Source: Candidatus Yonathbacteria bacterium RIFCSPHIGHO2_01_FULL_51_10
Lineage (GTDB): Bacteria; Patescibacteriota; Minisyncoccia; Phycocordibacterales; UBA1539_B
NCBI GenBank assembly: GCA_001823505.1
Contig: MHUS01000007.1
Coordinates: 28,230-39,666 of the forward strand
Reading direction: 5' to 3'
Length of the DNA stretch: 11,437 nt
Made by a program: the position numbers and the translations under genes. Shown here in pieces: positions 1 to 6,645 of the stretch (the stretch's first letter is position 1; the number at the start of each line of letters is the position of its first letter). The notes below the pieces were generated by a model. The model was not told the origin of the DNA. It saw only the letters and a program-made list of their open reading frames with translations, and ran no database searches.

Positions 1-2138
1 TTCCAACGGTATCTACACCACCGACAGCTGACACGACAGCGCCCACGGTTCCGAAGGGACTCACTGCTTCAAATATTACCGCAACAGGAGCCACTCTTTC
101 CTGGACCGCTTCCACCGACACCGTAGGAGTGAAAGGATATACCGTAAGATTTTATGTTTCAGGATTACTCGGTCCTTCATGGAATGTTGCCAGTGGAACA
201 ACATTTAATGCCACCCTTACCTCAAATACCTCTTATACCGTTACCGTCTCCGCTTACGACTTGGCAGGAAATGAGTCGGCTCAGTCGACGGGGGTGACGG
301 TAGTGACGCTAAAACAAACTGACACCACAGCTCCCACAGTCCCGACAGGACTCACTGCCTCAGCTACTGCAACAAGCGTCACCGTCTCATGGACCGCTTC
401 CACTGACAATGTGGGCGTGACAGGATACAAACTCTATCGCGGTGGTGCGTTGGTGACGACGGGGAACATGTTGACTTACACTGACTACGATCTTACGGTG
501 AATACCACCTACACGGTCTCCGCCTACGACGCGGCCGGCAATGTGTCAGCTCAATCAACAGGCGTGACGGTAACCACACCGGCGACAGCTGACACCACAG
601 CGCCCACGGTCTCTCTCTCGGGCATTACCTCGGGCGCTTCATACACCTCGGCACAAACGGTAACGATCAACGCCACCGCTTCCGACAACAGCGGCGTATC
701 CAAGGTGGAGTTCTACGACAACAACGTGCTCAAAGGAACCGATACCGCGAGCCCCTACAGCTACTCGTGGAGCATCGCCTCATCGGCGGACAACGGCACA
801 CACGCATGGACCGTGAAAGCCTACGACGCAACGGGGAACACCGCGACGAGCGGATCCGTGAGCGTGACGGTCAACATACCAATCGCTGTGGCTGACACCA
901 CGGCGCCAAGCATTTTCGCTTGGAGCACTATTCCCACCGCTTCGTTCAGCATTAACCCCTACACCCTCACCGCCGCGCAGACAGTGAATATTTCCATAAC
1001 CGTCTCTGACAATATCGGCGTATCAAAAGTTGAGTTCTACGATGGCACCACACTCAAAGCAACCAACACCACAAGTCCATACAGTTTTACATGGGGCGTT
1101 ACATCCGCAGACAACGGCACGCACTCGCTGATGATGAAAGCCTACGACGCGGCAGGGAACGTTGCATCGAGCGTTGCGACAAGTGTGATCGTGAACATTG
1201 TCACCGCAGACACCACGGCGCCCACCGTCTCCCTCTCAGCCTCCGCCACGAGCATCACCACGGCACAAACGGTGACGTTTACCGCCACCGCCTCCGACAA
1301 CGTGGGAGTGTCGTCAGTTACATTCACCTACGGCGCTTATTCGTCAGTATCCACCGATAACACCAGCCCCTACAGTCTCTCGTTGAACCTTTCTTCTTCA
1401 CATAACGGTATCTACACAGTTACCGCCAAGGCTTACGATACAACAGGAAACTCTGCAACAAGCAATACGGTGAGTGTAAGTGTAAACATACCAATCGACA
1501 CCACCGCGCCCACAAAACCCACCAACCTCAAGGCAACCAACATAACGTCGACCGACACCACTCTCTCGTGGACTGCATCCACCGACAATGTGGGAGTAAC
1601 CGGATATGTTGTAAAAGTCTATCTTTCGGGGTTACTTGGACCTGCGTATAACGTCACCAGCGGGACAACCTTCACCGTTTCGGGGCTTACTCCAAGCACT
1701 TCTTACACTTACACCGTCTATGCAAAAGATGCATCATACAATGCATCCGCGGAGTCGACGGCAGTGACGGTGAAGACGTTGGCAGCCGTTGCGAGTGCCG
1801 CAACAGGATGGAGTCAAAGCGCCAGTGTGCTTGGGGCGATGGGGAATTCAACGAATAACGGTATGGATGTCACCCGCGCGTCTTCACAAGTAAAGACAAA
1901 GACAACATTGACCTACAACTGGACGCGTAACCTTCAGGTCGGGTCGTCGTACCAAGACGACATTACTGCGCTTCAAACGGCACTCGTCGATCAGGGAATG
2001 TTTACCGAAGAGGTGTCCGGCGGATTCTATAGCAAGACTTTCATCGCGGTGAAGGCGTTTCAGAAAAAATATGGCATCAATCCGACGGGTTTTGTTGGGC
2101 CGCTAACACGAGCTAAGTTAAACGAGCTGTATCGGTAA
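1..2138 (+). CDS. Secreted modular Fn3/Ig-like repeat protein with C-terminal peptidoglycan-binding domain (5' partial)
   Basis: The reading frame is open to the left edge (first full codon at 3), so the true start and any signal peptide lie outside the window; the GTG at 129 is only an internal valine. Six modules each open with a D-T-T-A-P motif, at 30, 321, 591, 894, 1209 and 1497. Modules 1, 2 and 6 read as fibronectin type III (pattern TLSWTASTD..GV.GY ... YTVSAYD.AGN.SAQS). Modules 3-5 read as bacterial Ig-like domains of the Big_7 kind (SDN.GVSKVEFYD ... SPYS..W ... AYDAAGN). A Ser/Thr-rich linker (~1791-1928) leads to a C-terminal PG_binding_1-like domain (1929-2135; LQTALVDQGMF, AVKAFQKKYGI, GPLTRAKLNELY). 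Such proteins are expected outside the cell, anchored to murein and possibly adhesive; the ligand is unknown. A strong terminator follows, so it is the last gene of its transcript. Domain calls are by eye. Confidence 0.9.
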   Translation, partial: PTVSTPPTADTTAPTVPKGLTASNITATGATLSWTASTDTVGVKGYTVRFYVSGLLGPSWNVASGTTFNATLTSNTSYTVTVSAYDLAGNESAQSTGVTVVTLKQTDTTAPTVPTGLTASATATSVTVSWTASTDNVGVTGYKLYRGGALVTTGNMLTYTDYDLTVNTTYTVSAYDAAGNVSAQSTGVTVTTPATADTTAPTVSLSGITSGASYTSAQTVTINATASDNSGVSKVEFYDNNVLKGTDTASPYSYSWSIASSADNGTHAWTVKAYDATGNTATSGSVSVTVNIPIAVADTTAPSIFAWSTIPTASFSINPYTLTAAQTVNISITVSDNIGVSKVEFYDGTTLKATNTTSPYSFTWGVTSADNGTHSLMMKAYDAAGNVASSVATSVIVNIVTADTTAPTVSLSASATSITTAQTVTFTATASDNVGVSSVTFTYGAYSSVSTDNTSPYSLSLNLSSSHNGIYTVTAKAYDTTGNSATSNTVSVSVNIPIDTTAPTKPTNLKATNITSTDTTLSWTASTDNVGVTGYVVKVYLSGLLGPAYNVTSGTTFTVSGLTPSTSYTYTVYAKDASYNASAESTAVTVKTLAAVASAATGWSQSASVLGAMGNSTNNGMDVTRASSQVKTKTTLTYNWTRNLQVGSSYQDDITALQTALVDQGMFTEEVSGGFYSKTFIAVKAFQKKYGINPTGFVGPLTRAKLNELYR

Positions 2139-2160
2139 GAGTTTCATCTGGATATTCCAA

Positions 2161-2203
2161 AAAGCAGGCGTGGGGATAAACCCCCACGCCTGCTTTCCTT
2201 TTT
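2161..2203 (+). terminator. Rho-independent terminator after the Fn3/Ig gene
   Basis: A perfect 15-bp stem pairs 2161-2175 (AAAGCAGGCGTGGGG) with 2182-2196, with a 6-nt loop and then CC and five T. An A-run just upstream of the 5' arm would supply a T-run on the other strand, so it may work in both directions. It lies 22 nt after the stop codon. Confidence 0.93.
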
Positions 2204-2214
2204 GCCCGTTCGTT

Positions 2215-2223
2215 TGCTACAAT
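2215..2223 (+). promoter_or_regulatory. Extended -10 promoter for the DUF4395-type gene, predicted leaderless
   Basis: TG-C-TACAAT forms an extended -10 element (TG at 2215-2216, hexamer 2218-2223). No good -35 exists at the usual distance; the sequence there is the T-rich tail of the preceding terminator. The expected start point, 6-8 nt after the hexamer, falls at about 2230, which is the A of the ATG. The 12-nt context GTTTGCTACNAT recurs in the tuf promoter at 3401-3412, which supports the call. Confidence 0.65.
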
Positions 2224-2229
2224 ACCTGT

Positions 2230-2700
2230 ATGTTAAACAATACCGCGTGCAATAATCTTGACGAGCAGGGGTACACGTTTCTTTCGGTTGAGGAGAAGAG
2301 TAAATTAAATATCGCGTTTCGCATCACGCCGACGCTCTGCATCCTCGTGGTGATCGCAGGGATGATCTCGCAGAGCTGGCAGGTGTTTGCTGTCCTTATG
2401 ACCTTCGGGATTTTAGGATCGGCAACAAATAGGTTTCAGCCATTTGATGTCCTTTATAACGTGGCATTGCGCCATGTCCTTAAGAGTCCCAAGCTTCCGC
2501 CCTCCCCAATTCAAAAACGTTTTGCGTGCGGGGTGGGCGCGCTCTTTCTTTTTGGTGCCACCACCTTTTTTTATCTTGGATCAACTACGTGGGGCTATGT
2601 ATTCGGAGCAATGTATATTGTCGCCGCAGGCCTTATGGCGACCACACATTGGTGTGTCGCATCGTGGTTATACAACAAAATGTTCAAAAGGGTTGCGTAA
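2230..2700 (+). CDS. DUF4395-family small integral membrane protein
   Basis: This is a 156-residue hydrophobic protein with four likely membrane helices at about residues 31-46, 49-66, 100-117 and 121-139, and a short polar N-terminus. The second half has the layout I associate with DUF4395: a QKRFACGVG segment (95-103) opening helix 3 and a WCVASWLYN segment (141-149) closing helix 4. The family has no established function; some members sit near thioredoxin-like or sulfurtransferase proteins, but no such neighbour is present here. The start is ATG 2230; the frame stays open upstream to a GTG at 2170, but that would translate through the terminator hairpin. No Shine-Dalgarno precedes the ATG, consistent with a leaderless message. 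The next gene starts 77 nt downstream on the same strand. The membrane-protein call is firm; the family name is from pattern memory. Confidence 0.78.
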   Translation: MLNNTACNNLDEQGYTFLSVEEKSKLNIAFRITPTLCILVVIAGMISQSWQVFAVLMTFGILGSATNRFQPFDVLYNVALRHVLKSPKLPPSPIQKRFACGVGALFLFGATTFFYLGSTTWGYVFGAMYIVAAGLMATTHWCVASWLYNKMFKRVA

Positions 2701-2763
2701 TTTTGCAGGATGTTGTACTCTTTTGCGCAGATTTGTAAAGATTCCCCACTCAGTCCTAAACGT

Positions 2764-2769
2764 AAGGAG
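2764..2769 (+). promoter_or_regulatory. Shine-Dalgarno of the 179-aa hypothetical gene
   Basis: AAGGAG lies 8 nt before ATG 2778. It is the only strong, well-spaced Shine-Dalgarno I found in the window, and it fixes this start. It also implies that the organism's 16S rRNA keeps an anti-Shine-Dalgarno. Confidence 0.85.
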
Positions 2770-2777
2770 ATGCCCGA

Positions 2778-3317
2778 ATGAAGACGACAAAGAGTGCCGC
2801 TGCGTCACTTAGAGAACCATGTGGGGCAGAAGGTGCATTTGCGCTTGCCCTTCGCGAAGCTTTCAGTGCTCCGTCAGAGGAAAGACGGAAAGAACTCTTT
2901 GCGCTTGCCGAGAAACTGAAAGGGCCCCCAAATTTCCGTGAGATGTTTGGTGCGCTTTCCTGCCGCGAAGAACGGGCGTGGGCACTGCTCTTCGCTCGGT
3001 TTGCTGAAGACGAGGGTAATATCAGGACTCATCTGACGCGGTGTCCAAATCTCGCTGAAAAGCAGCCGTTTATTGGCATAATCGGCTTCAATCTGCTACG
3101 GGAAGCATCACCTTTTCATGGCTCGCGAGTAACCATAATTGGTCCTCGACATCCGTTATCTCCAGGTGATCCGCGGGAAGTTTTCAAGGACCTCATTGCA
3201 CAAAAGTTGCTGGAATGTGACACAAACAACACATATGTGCTCGTTTATGGACAGTTTGACATTCAGAGTGCAGAGATCTTCTGTTTCCACCCTGCAGAGC
3301 TCGTTCTTGATATCTGA
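2778..3317 (+). CDS. Hypothetical soluble protein, 179 aa
   Basis: I do not recognise this protein. The N-terminal two thirds (to about residue 110) is rich in Ala, Glu, Arg and Leu and looks helical, with segments such as SEERRKELFALAEKL and REERAWALLFARFAEDEG. The C-terminal third looks like alternating strands (VTIIGPRHPL, YVLVYGQFDI, AEIFCFHPAELVLDI). There is no signal peptide, membrane helix or clear catalytic motif, and five cysteines are scattered without a CxxC pair. The start is supported by AAGGAG 8 nt upstream, and the stop is TGA. It sits between the DUF4395-type gene (77 nt upstream) and a strong terminator, so it ends its transcript. I found no convincing promoter of its own, so read-through from the 2218 promoter is plausible. 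The coding call rests on length, the start signal and the bracketing terminator. Confidence 0.8.
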   Translation: MKTTKSAAASLREPCGAEGAFALALREAFSAPSEERRKELFALAEKLKGPPNFREMFGALSCREERAWALLFARFAEDEGNIRTHLTRCPNLAEKQPFIGIIGFNLLREASPFHGSRVTIIGPRHPLSPGDPREVFKDLIAQKLLECDTNNTYVLVYGQFDIQSAEIFCFHPAELVLDI

Positions 3318-3332
3318 CCCGCCATGGGTTGT

Positions 3333-3372
3333 ACCCCCCGGTTCCTAAAAGGAACCGGGGGGTTAAATTTTT
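3333..3372 (+). terminator. Rho-independent terminator before the tuf promoter
   Basis: A perfect 13-bp stem, ACCCCCCGGTTCC (3333-3345) with 3351-3363, has a TAAAA loop and a following TAAATTTTT run. It isolates the upstream accessory genes from the translation operon, whose -35 box begins only 13 nt further on. Confidence 0.95.
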
Positions 3373-3384
3373 GGGCTGCGCCTC

Positions 3385-3412
3385 TTGACTTAATCTCTGT
3401 GTTTGCTACTAT
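3385..3412 (+). promoter_or_regulatory. Main promoter of the tuf-S10 operon
   Basis: TTGACT (3385-3390), a 16-nt spacer and TACTAT (3407-3412) with an extended TGC element immediately before the -10. The predicted start is near 3419, giving a ~155-nt leader before tuf. It is the best promoter match in the window, as expected for a highly expressed operon. Confidence 0.88.
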
Positions 3413-3433
3413 AGCCCGCATACGGATGTGAAT

Positions 3434-3457
3434 TCCGCCTTTTTTCTTTATGGCGGA
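3434..3457 (+). promoter_or_regulatory. Leader hairpin 1 of the tuf operon
   Basis: TCCGCC (3434-3439) pairs with GGCGGA (3452-3457) across a 12-nt T-rich loop. The 3' arm can alternatively pair with CGCC at 3461-3464, so two conformations are possible. It lies about 15 nt into the predicted leader. Its function is unknown. Confidence 0.4.
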
Positions 3458-3512
3458 CGCGCCGCAGTGCTTTCGACAGTAATTATTAACTATTTTGTGC
3501 ACGGAAAGCAGG

Positions 3513-3558
3513 GAATGGTGAGAGAGTGTTCTCGCGCACTCACCATTCTGGGTTTTTT
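3513..3558 (+). terminator. Terminator-like hairpin (candidate attenuator) in the tuf leader
   Basis: GAATGGTGAG (3513-3522) pairs perfectly with CTCACCATTC (3539-3548), and the sequence then runs TGGG and six T (3553-3558). This has the form of an intrinsic terminator, although four bases separate stem and T-run, and it lies between the operon promoter and the tuf start codon 15 nt later. Since tuf must be expressed, this suggests attenuation or partial read-through. I could not find a convincing antiterminator, so the regulatory reading is inference. Confidence 0.55.
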
Positions 3559-3573
3559 ACGCACCCCAATCAT

Positions 3574-4767
3574 ATGGCAGAAGAATTTAAGCGTTCCAAG
3601 CCGCACGTGAACGTGGGAACCATCGGTCACGTTGACCACGGCAAGACCACCCTCACGGCAGCGATCCTCCATGTTTTGAGCATGGCAGGCAAGACGGTCA
3701 AGATGAAGTCAGTTGACCAGATCGACTCCGCACCTGAAGAAAAGGCGCGCGGGATCACGATCGCGCTCTCGCACAACGAGTACGAGACGGATGCGCGCCA
3801 CTACGCGCACATCGACGCTCCCGGTCACGCAGACTACATCAAGAACATGATCACCGGTGCCGCTCAGATGGACGGCGCAGTCCTCGTGGTCGCCGCAACT
3901 GATGGCGCCATGCCTCAGACCCGTGAGCACATTTTGCTCGCCTACCAGGTTGGTGTTCCTCGCATCATTGTCTTCCTTAACAAGTGTGACATGGTTGACG
4001 ATCCGGACATGATCGACCTCGTTGAAGAGGAAGTTCGTGAGCTTCTCACCAAGTATCACTACGATGGCAAGGCAGCTCCGGTCATCCGCGGTTCAGCCCT
4101 CAAGGCACTTGAGTCTAAGGATGTTAACGACGAGTGGGCAAAGAAGGTGCTTGAACTCACCAATGCACTCGACGAGTTCATTCCGGTCCCTGAGCGTGAT
4201 ACGACCAAGCCGTTCCTTATGCCTGTTGAAGACGTGTTCTCGATCGAAGGTCGCGGCACCGTCGTGACCGGCAAGATCGAGCGCGGTATCGTCAAAGTTG
4301 GCGAGGAAATCGAGATCTTGGGCTTCAAAGATGCGGTCAAGACGACCGTTACCGGTATTGAGATGTTCAACAAAACACTCACTGAAGGTATGGCAGGCGA
4401 CAACGCCGGCATCCTCCTTCGCGGCGTGAAGAAAGAAGACATCACCCGTGGACAGGTCATCGCAAAGCCGGGTTCCGTTAAGCCCCACACTGATTTTGAG
4501 GCTGAGGTATACATCCTCACCAAAGAAGAAGGTGGCCGCCACAGCCCATTCATGAATGGTTACAAGCCTCAGTTCTACATCCGCACCGCGGACGTGACCG
4601 GTGACGTGACCCTTCCTGAAGGAACACAGATGGTCATGCCGGGCGACACCGTGAAGTTCAAGGTTAAATTGATCGCTCCGGTCGCGCTCGAAGAGAAGCA
4701 GCGCTTCGCTATCCGTGAGGGTGGCAAGACCATCGGCGCCGGCGTCGTCTCAAAGATCAACGCATAA
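3574..4767 (+). CDS. tuf: Elongation factor Tu
   Basis: EF-Tu is the GTPase that delivers aminoacyl-tRNA to the ribosomal A site in the cytoplasm. The 397-residue product has the family's normal length. The GTPase motifs are present: GHVDHGKT (18-25), switch I RGITI (59-63, Thr62 kept), DAPGH (81-85, with the catalytic His85) and NKCD (136-139). Beta-barrel domains 2 and 3 follow, ending in the typical GAGVVSKINA. ATG 3574 is chosen because MAEEFKRSKPHVNVGTIGH matches family N-termini; the frame runs 16 codons further up to an ATG at 3526, which lies inside the leader hairpin. No Shine-Dalgarno is visible. Switch I continues IALSHNEYE where most bacteria have INTSHVEYE. It is first in the operon, 24 nt before rpsJ; fusA, rpsG and rpsL do not precede it, unlike a classical str operon. 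Confidence 0.98.
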   Translation: MAEEFKRSKPHVNVGTIGHVDHGKTTLTAAILHVLSMAGKTVKMKSVDQIDSAPEEKARGITIALSHNEYETDARHYAHIDAPGHADYIKNMITGAAQMDGAVLVVAATDGAMPQTREHILLAYQVGVPRIIVFLNKCDMVDDPDMIDLVEEEVRELLTKYHYDGKAAPVIRGSALKALESKDVNDEWAKKVLELTNALDEFIPVPERDTTKPFLMPVEDVFSIEGRGTVVTGKIERGIVKVGEEIEILGFKDAVKTTVTGIEMFNKTLTEGMAGDNAGILLRGVKKEDITRGQVIAKPGSVKPHTDFEAEVYILTKEEGGRHSPFMNGYKPQFYIRTADVTGDVTLPEGTQMVMPGDTVKFKVKLIAPVALEEKQRFAIREGGKTIGAGVVSKINA

Positions 4768-4791
4768 CCCATCCATCCGATCCCATTATCT

Positions 4792-5166
4792 ATGTCTGTC
4801 GCAGAAAAAAAACCAAAGACCGTAAAAGCGGCGGCAAAATCGGCAAAGGCAGCCGACGTGGTCCACAAGCTCCGCATCCGCGTCCGCGCGTATGACAGCA
4901 AGATCCTGGACAACTCGGTGCGCCAGATCATGGACACAGCACTCCGCTACGATGCCAAGATCTTGGGACCCATCCCCTTGCCGACGGAGATTAAGAAGTA
5001 CACCGTCAACCGTTCGACCTTTATCTACAAAAATGCGCGAGAACAATTTGAGATACGGATCCACAAGCGGCTGATAGACATCTTGAACCCGAACGCAAAG
5101 GTCATTGAATCACTCACAAATCTCTCTCTTCCGTCAGGCGTAAGCATTGATGTGAAGATGATGTAG
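4792..5166 (+). CDS. rpsJ: 30S ribosomal protein S10 (NusE)
   Basis: S10 is a 30S head protein and, as NusE, a transcription antitermination partner. The product has 124 residues, against about 102 for the family. The extra length is a Lys/Ala-rich N-terminal tail (residues 1-23) ahead of a standard core: KLRIRVRAYDSKILD (26-40), GPIPLPTEIKKYTVNRSTF and the C-terminal LPSGVSIDVKMM. ATG 4792 is the only sensible start in frame after the tuf stop. No Shine-Dalgarno precedes it, and initiation may be coupled to tuf, whose stop lies 24 nt upstream. The following spacer of 83 nt is unusually long for this operon and structured. Confidence 0.97.
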   Translation: MSVAEKKPKTVKAAAKSAKAADVVHKLRIRVRAYDSKILDNSVRQIMDTALRYDAKILGPIPLPTEIKKYTVNRSTFIYKNAREQFEIRIHKRLIDILNPNAKVIESLTNLSLPSGVSIDVKMM

Positions 5167-5172
5167 TTTTGA

Positions 5173-5230
5173 TAGCTTTCGGTCCCCTCACGTGCTCTTC
5201 ACGGAGTATGGTGGGAGGGCCTATAAGCTA
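5173..5230 (+). promoter_or_regulatory. Structured rpsJ-rplC spacer (candidate cis-regulatory RNA)
   Basis: TAGCTT (5173-5178) pairs with AAGCTA (5225-5230). After a small internal loop, GGTCCCCTCAC (5181-5191) pairs with GTGGGAGGGCC (5211-5221), with two G-U pairs and one C-A mismatch. A nested GTG/CAC hairpin (5192-5194 with 5200-5202) sits at the tip. No T-run follows, so it is not a terminator. It lies 19 nt before the rplC start. A ribosomal-protein binding site or a translation-control element is possible; neither is shown. Confidence 0.5.
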
Positions 5231-5249
5231 CCAAACGGTGCTTGCTTGT

Positions 5250-5864
5250 ATGAAATTCATTCTAGGAACAAAAGAGAATATGGTGCAGTTTTTCGACCAG
5301 AACGGCCGCGCGTTTCCCGCGACGCTTCTTTCCGCAACACCTGCAACCGTCACTGACATTCGCACCAAAGAGCGCGATGGATACACTGCCGTGCAGATCG
5401 GTTCTGGCGCGCGCTCCGCAAAGAATGTGTCCAAGGCGCAAAAAGGCGCATGGAAAGACCTCGGCATCTTCAAAGATGTTCGTGAGTTTCGCGTGGATGA
5501 GGCAGAGGCGGGGAAGTACGAAAAAGGCGCTGTCGTTGACGCATCCATCTTTGCCCCCGGGGACATCGTTACTATTAGCGGTATCACAAAAGGAAAGGGA
5601 TTTCAGGGTGTGGTCAAGCGTCACGGATTCAAAGGAGGTCCTCGCTCACACGGACAGAAGCACTCTGAGCGTGAGGCAGGTTCCATTGGAGCCACTGGCC
5701 CACAGCGCGTGTTTAAGGGAACTCGCATGGCCGGCCGCATGGGAAGTGACCGTGTTACGGTGGCAAATCTAACCATTCTTGCTGTTGACTCTGAAGGAGG
5801 GAAGCTCCTTGTGTCAGGAGCGGTCCCGGGCCGTCGCGGCACACTTCTTGAGCTTCGCGGCTAG
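5250..5864 (+). CDS. rplC: 50S ribosomal protein L3
   Basis: L3 is an early 23S rRNA-binding protein whose loop reaches towards the peptidyl-transferase centre. The product has 204 residues, close to the family's ~209. Family segments are KFILGTKENM at the N-terminus, GITKGKGFQGVVKRHGFKGGPRSHGQ (first 20 residues diagnostic), REAGSIGATGPQRVFKG, MAGRMGSDRVTV and VSGAVPGRRGTLLEL. The position equivalent to the methylated glutamine of E. coli L3 is alanine, as in many bacteria. ATG 5250 is preferred because MKFILGTKENM is the usual beginning; an in-frame ATG at 5208 and a further upstream extension would put coding sequence inside the structured spacer. No Shine-Dalgarno is evident. Confidence 0.96.
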   Translation: MKFILGTKENMVQFFDQNGRAFPATLLSATPATVTDIRTKERDGYTAVQIGSGARSAKNVSKAQKGAWKDLGIFKDVREFRVDEAEAGKYEKGAVVDASIFAPGDIVTISGITKGKGFQGVVKRHGFKGGPRSHGQKHSEREAGSIGATGPQRVFKGTRMAGRMGSDRVTVANLTILAVDSEGGKLLVSGAVPGRRGTLLELRG

Positions 5865-5886
5865 TATTCTCTGAATAGAAATCATC

Positions 5887-6636
5887 ATGACTGAAACCGT
5901 AAAAAAAGTAAAAAGCACAAAATCGGCAAGCGATGCAACATCGAAGGCTGCTCTTGTTGATATGGCGGCAACCGTTTACGACCAGAAAGGCAAAGAGACA
6001 GGCAAGATCACGCTCCCCGAGGCGGTCTTTGGCGTGAAGTGGAACGCTGACCTCGTTCACCAGACTGTCGAGGCGATTCGCGCCAATCTTCGTACGCCTG
6101 TTGCCCACACCAAGTCTCGTGGCGAGGTGAGCGGCGGTGGCAAGAAACCCTGGCGACAGAAGGGAACCGGCCGCGCGCGCCACGGTTCATCACGCTCGCC
6201 GATCTGGCGCGGCGGTGGTGTGGCTCACGGACCGCGCAATGACAAAGTGTACGCAAAAAAAGTGAACAAGAAAATGCGCGCCAAGGCCCTCTACACGATC
6301 CTTTCCAAGAAATTCCGCACGGGAGAAGTGCTCTTTGTGGACGCGCTCTCCTTTGCAGAGCCCAAGACCAAGGATGCCAAGGCGGTCATCAGCGCATTCG
6401 CCGGCATCAAGGGATACGGCACGATCGCTACGAAGCGCACGAATACTACACTCGTCGCCCTCTCTGGCCGCAACATCGGCGCCGAGAAGAGTTTTAAGAA
6501 CTTCGGCAACATGGAGGTGATGCAGGTCAAAGATCTCAACCCCTACGCAGTGCTGTCGTACAAATACCTGGTCATCGAGAGTCCGGAGACGAGCGTGAAG
6601 ACGCTTGCATCCCGCATGGCAAAGAAAACCGCATAA
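5887..6636 (+). CDS. rplD: 50S ribosomal protein L4
   Basis: L4 binds 23S rRNA early in assembly and lines the exit tunnel; in E. coli it also represses its own operon through the S10 leader. The product has 249 residues, longer than the usual ~205. The excess is a Lys/Ser/Thr/Ala-rich N-terminal tail (about residues 1-25) and a short C-terminal extension (SVKTLASRMAKKTA). The hallmark tunnel loop is intact: KPWRQKGTGRARHGSSRSP (87-105). A helical segment, KKMRAKALYTILSKK, and a C-terminal Rossmann-like part follow. ATG 5887 lies 22 nt after rplC with no Shine-Dalgarno. Whether L4 regulates this operon is unknown; the tuf leader and the rpsJ-rplC spacer are the places to look. Confidence 0.97.
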   Translation: MTETVKKVKSTKSASDATSKAALVDMAATVYDQKGKETGKITLPEAVFGVKWNADLVHQTVEAIRANLRTPVAHTKSRGEVSGGGKKPWRQKGTGRARHGSSRSPIWRGGGVAHGPRNDKVYAKKVNKKMRAKALYTILSKKFRTGEVLFVDALSFAEPKTKDAKAVISAFAGIKGYGTIATKRTNTTLVALSGRNIGAEKSFKNFGNMEVMQVKDLNPYAVLSYKYLVIESPETSVKTLASRMAKKTA

Positions 6637-6645
6637 CCATCCTTT

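Noticed and set aside
2170..2229. Upstream extension of the DUF4395-type gene to a GTG at 2170
   Set aside because: It translates the terminator stem and the promoter; ATG 2230 fits the promoter better.
2444..2812. Overlapping plus-strand frame across the DUF4395-type gene and the start of the next gene
   Set aside because: It is out of frame with both genes, has no start signal and has a composition unlike a real protein.
3315..3317. Possible UGA recoding to glycine, as in some CPR lineages
   Set aside because: TGA ends the gene at 3317 right before a terminator, and no ribosomal gene has an in-frame TGA; the standard code fits.
3526..3573. 16-codon upstream extension of tuf
   Set aside because: It would encode residues unlike any EF-Tu N-terminus, and its ATG lies inside the leader hairpin.
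3428..3610. 60-codon GTG-started frame in the tuf leader, as a possible leader peptide
   Set aside because: It overlaps the first codons of tuf in another frame, has no ribosome binding site and spans the hairpins; it is most likely chance.
4059..4553. Long minus-strand open frames opposite tuf
   Set aside because: They are antisense shadows caused by the strong codon bias of tuf and match no family.
5169..5249. N-terminal extension of L3 through the structured spacer
   Set aside because: L3 proteins normally begin at the MKFILG-type start, and the extension has no homologous look.
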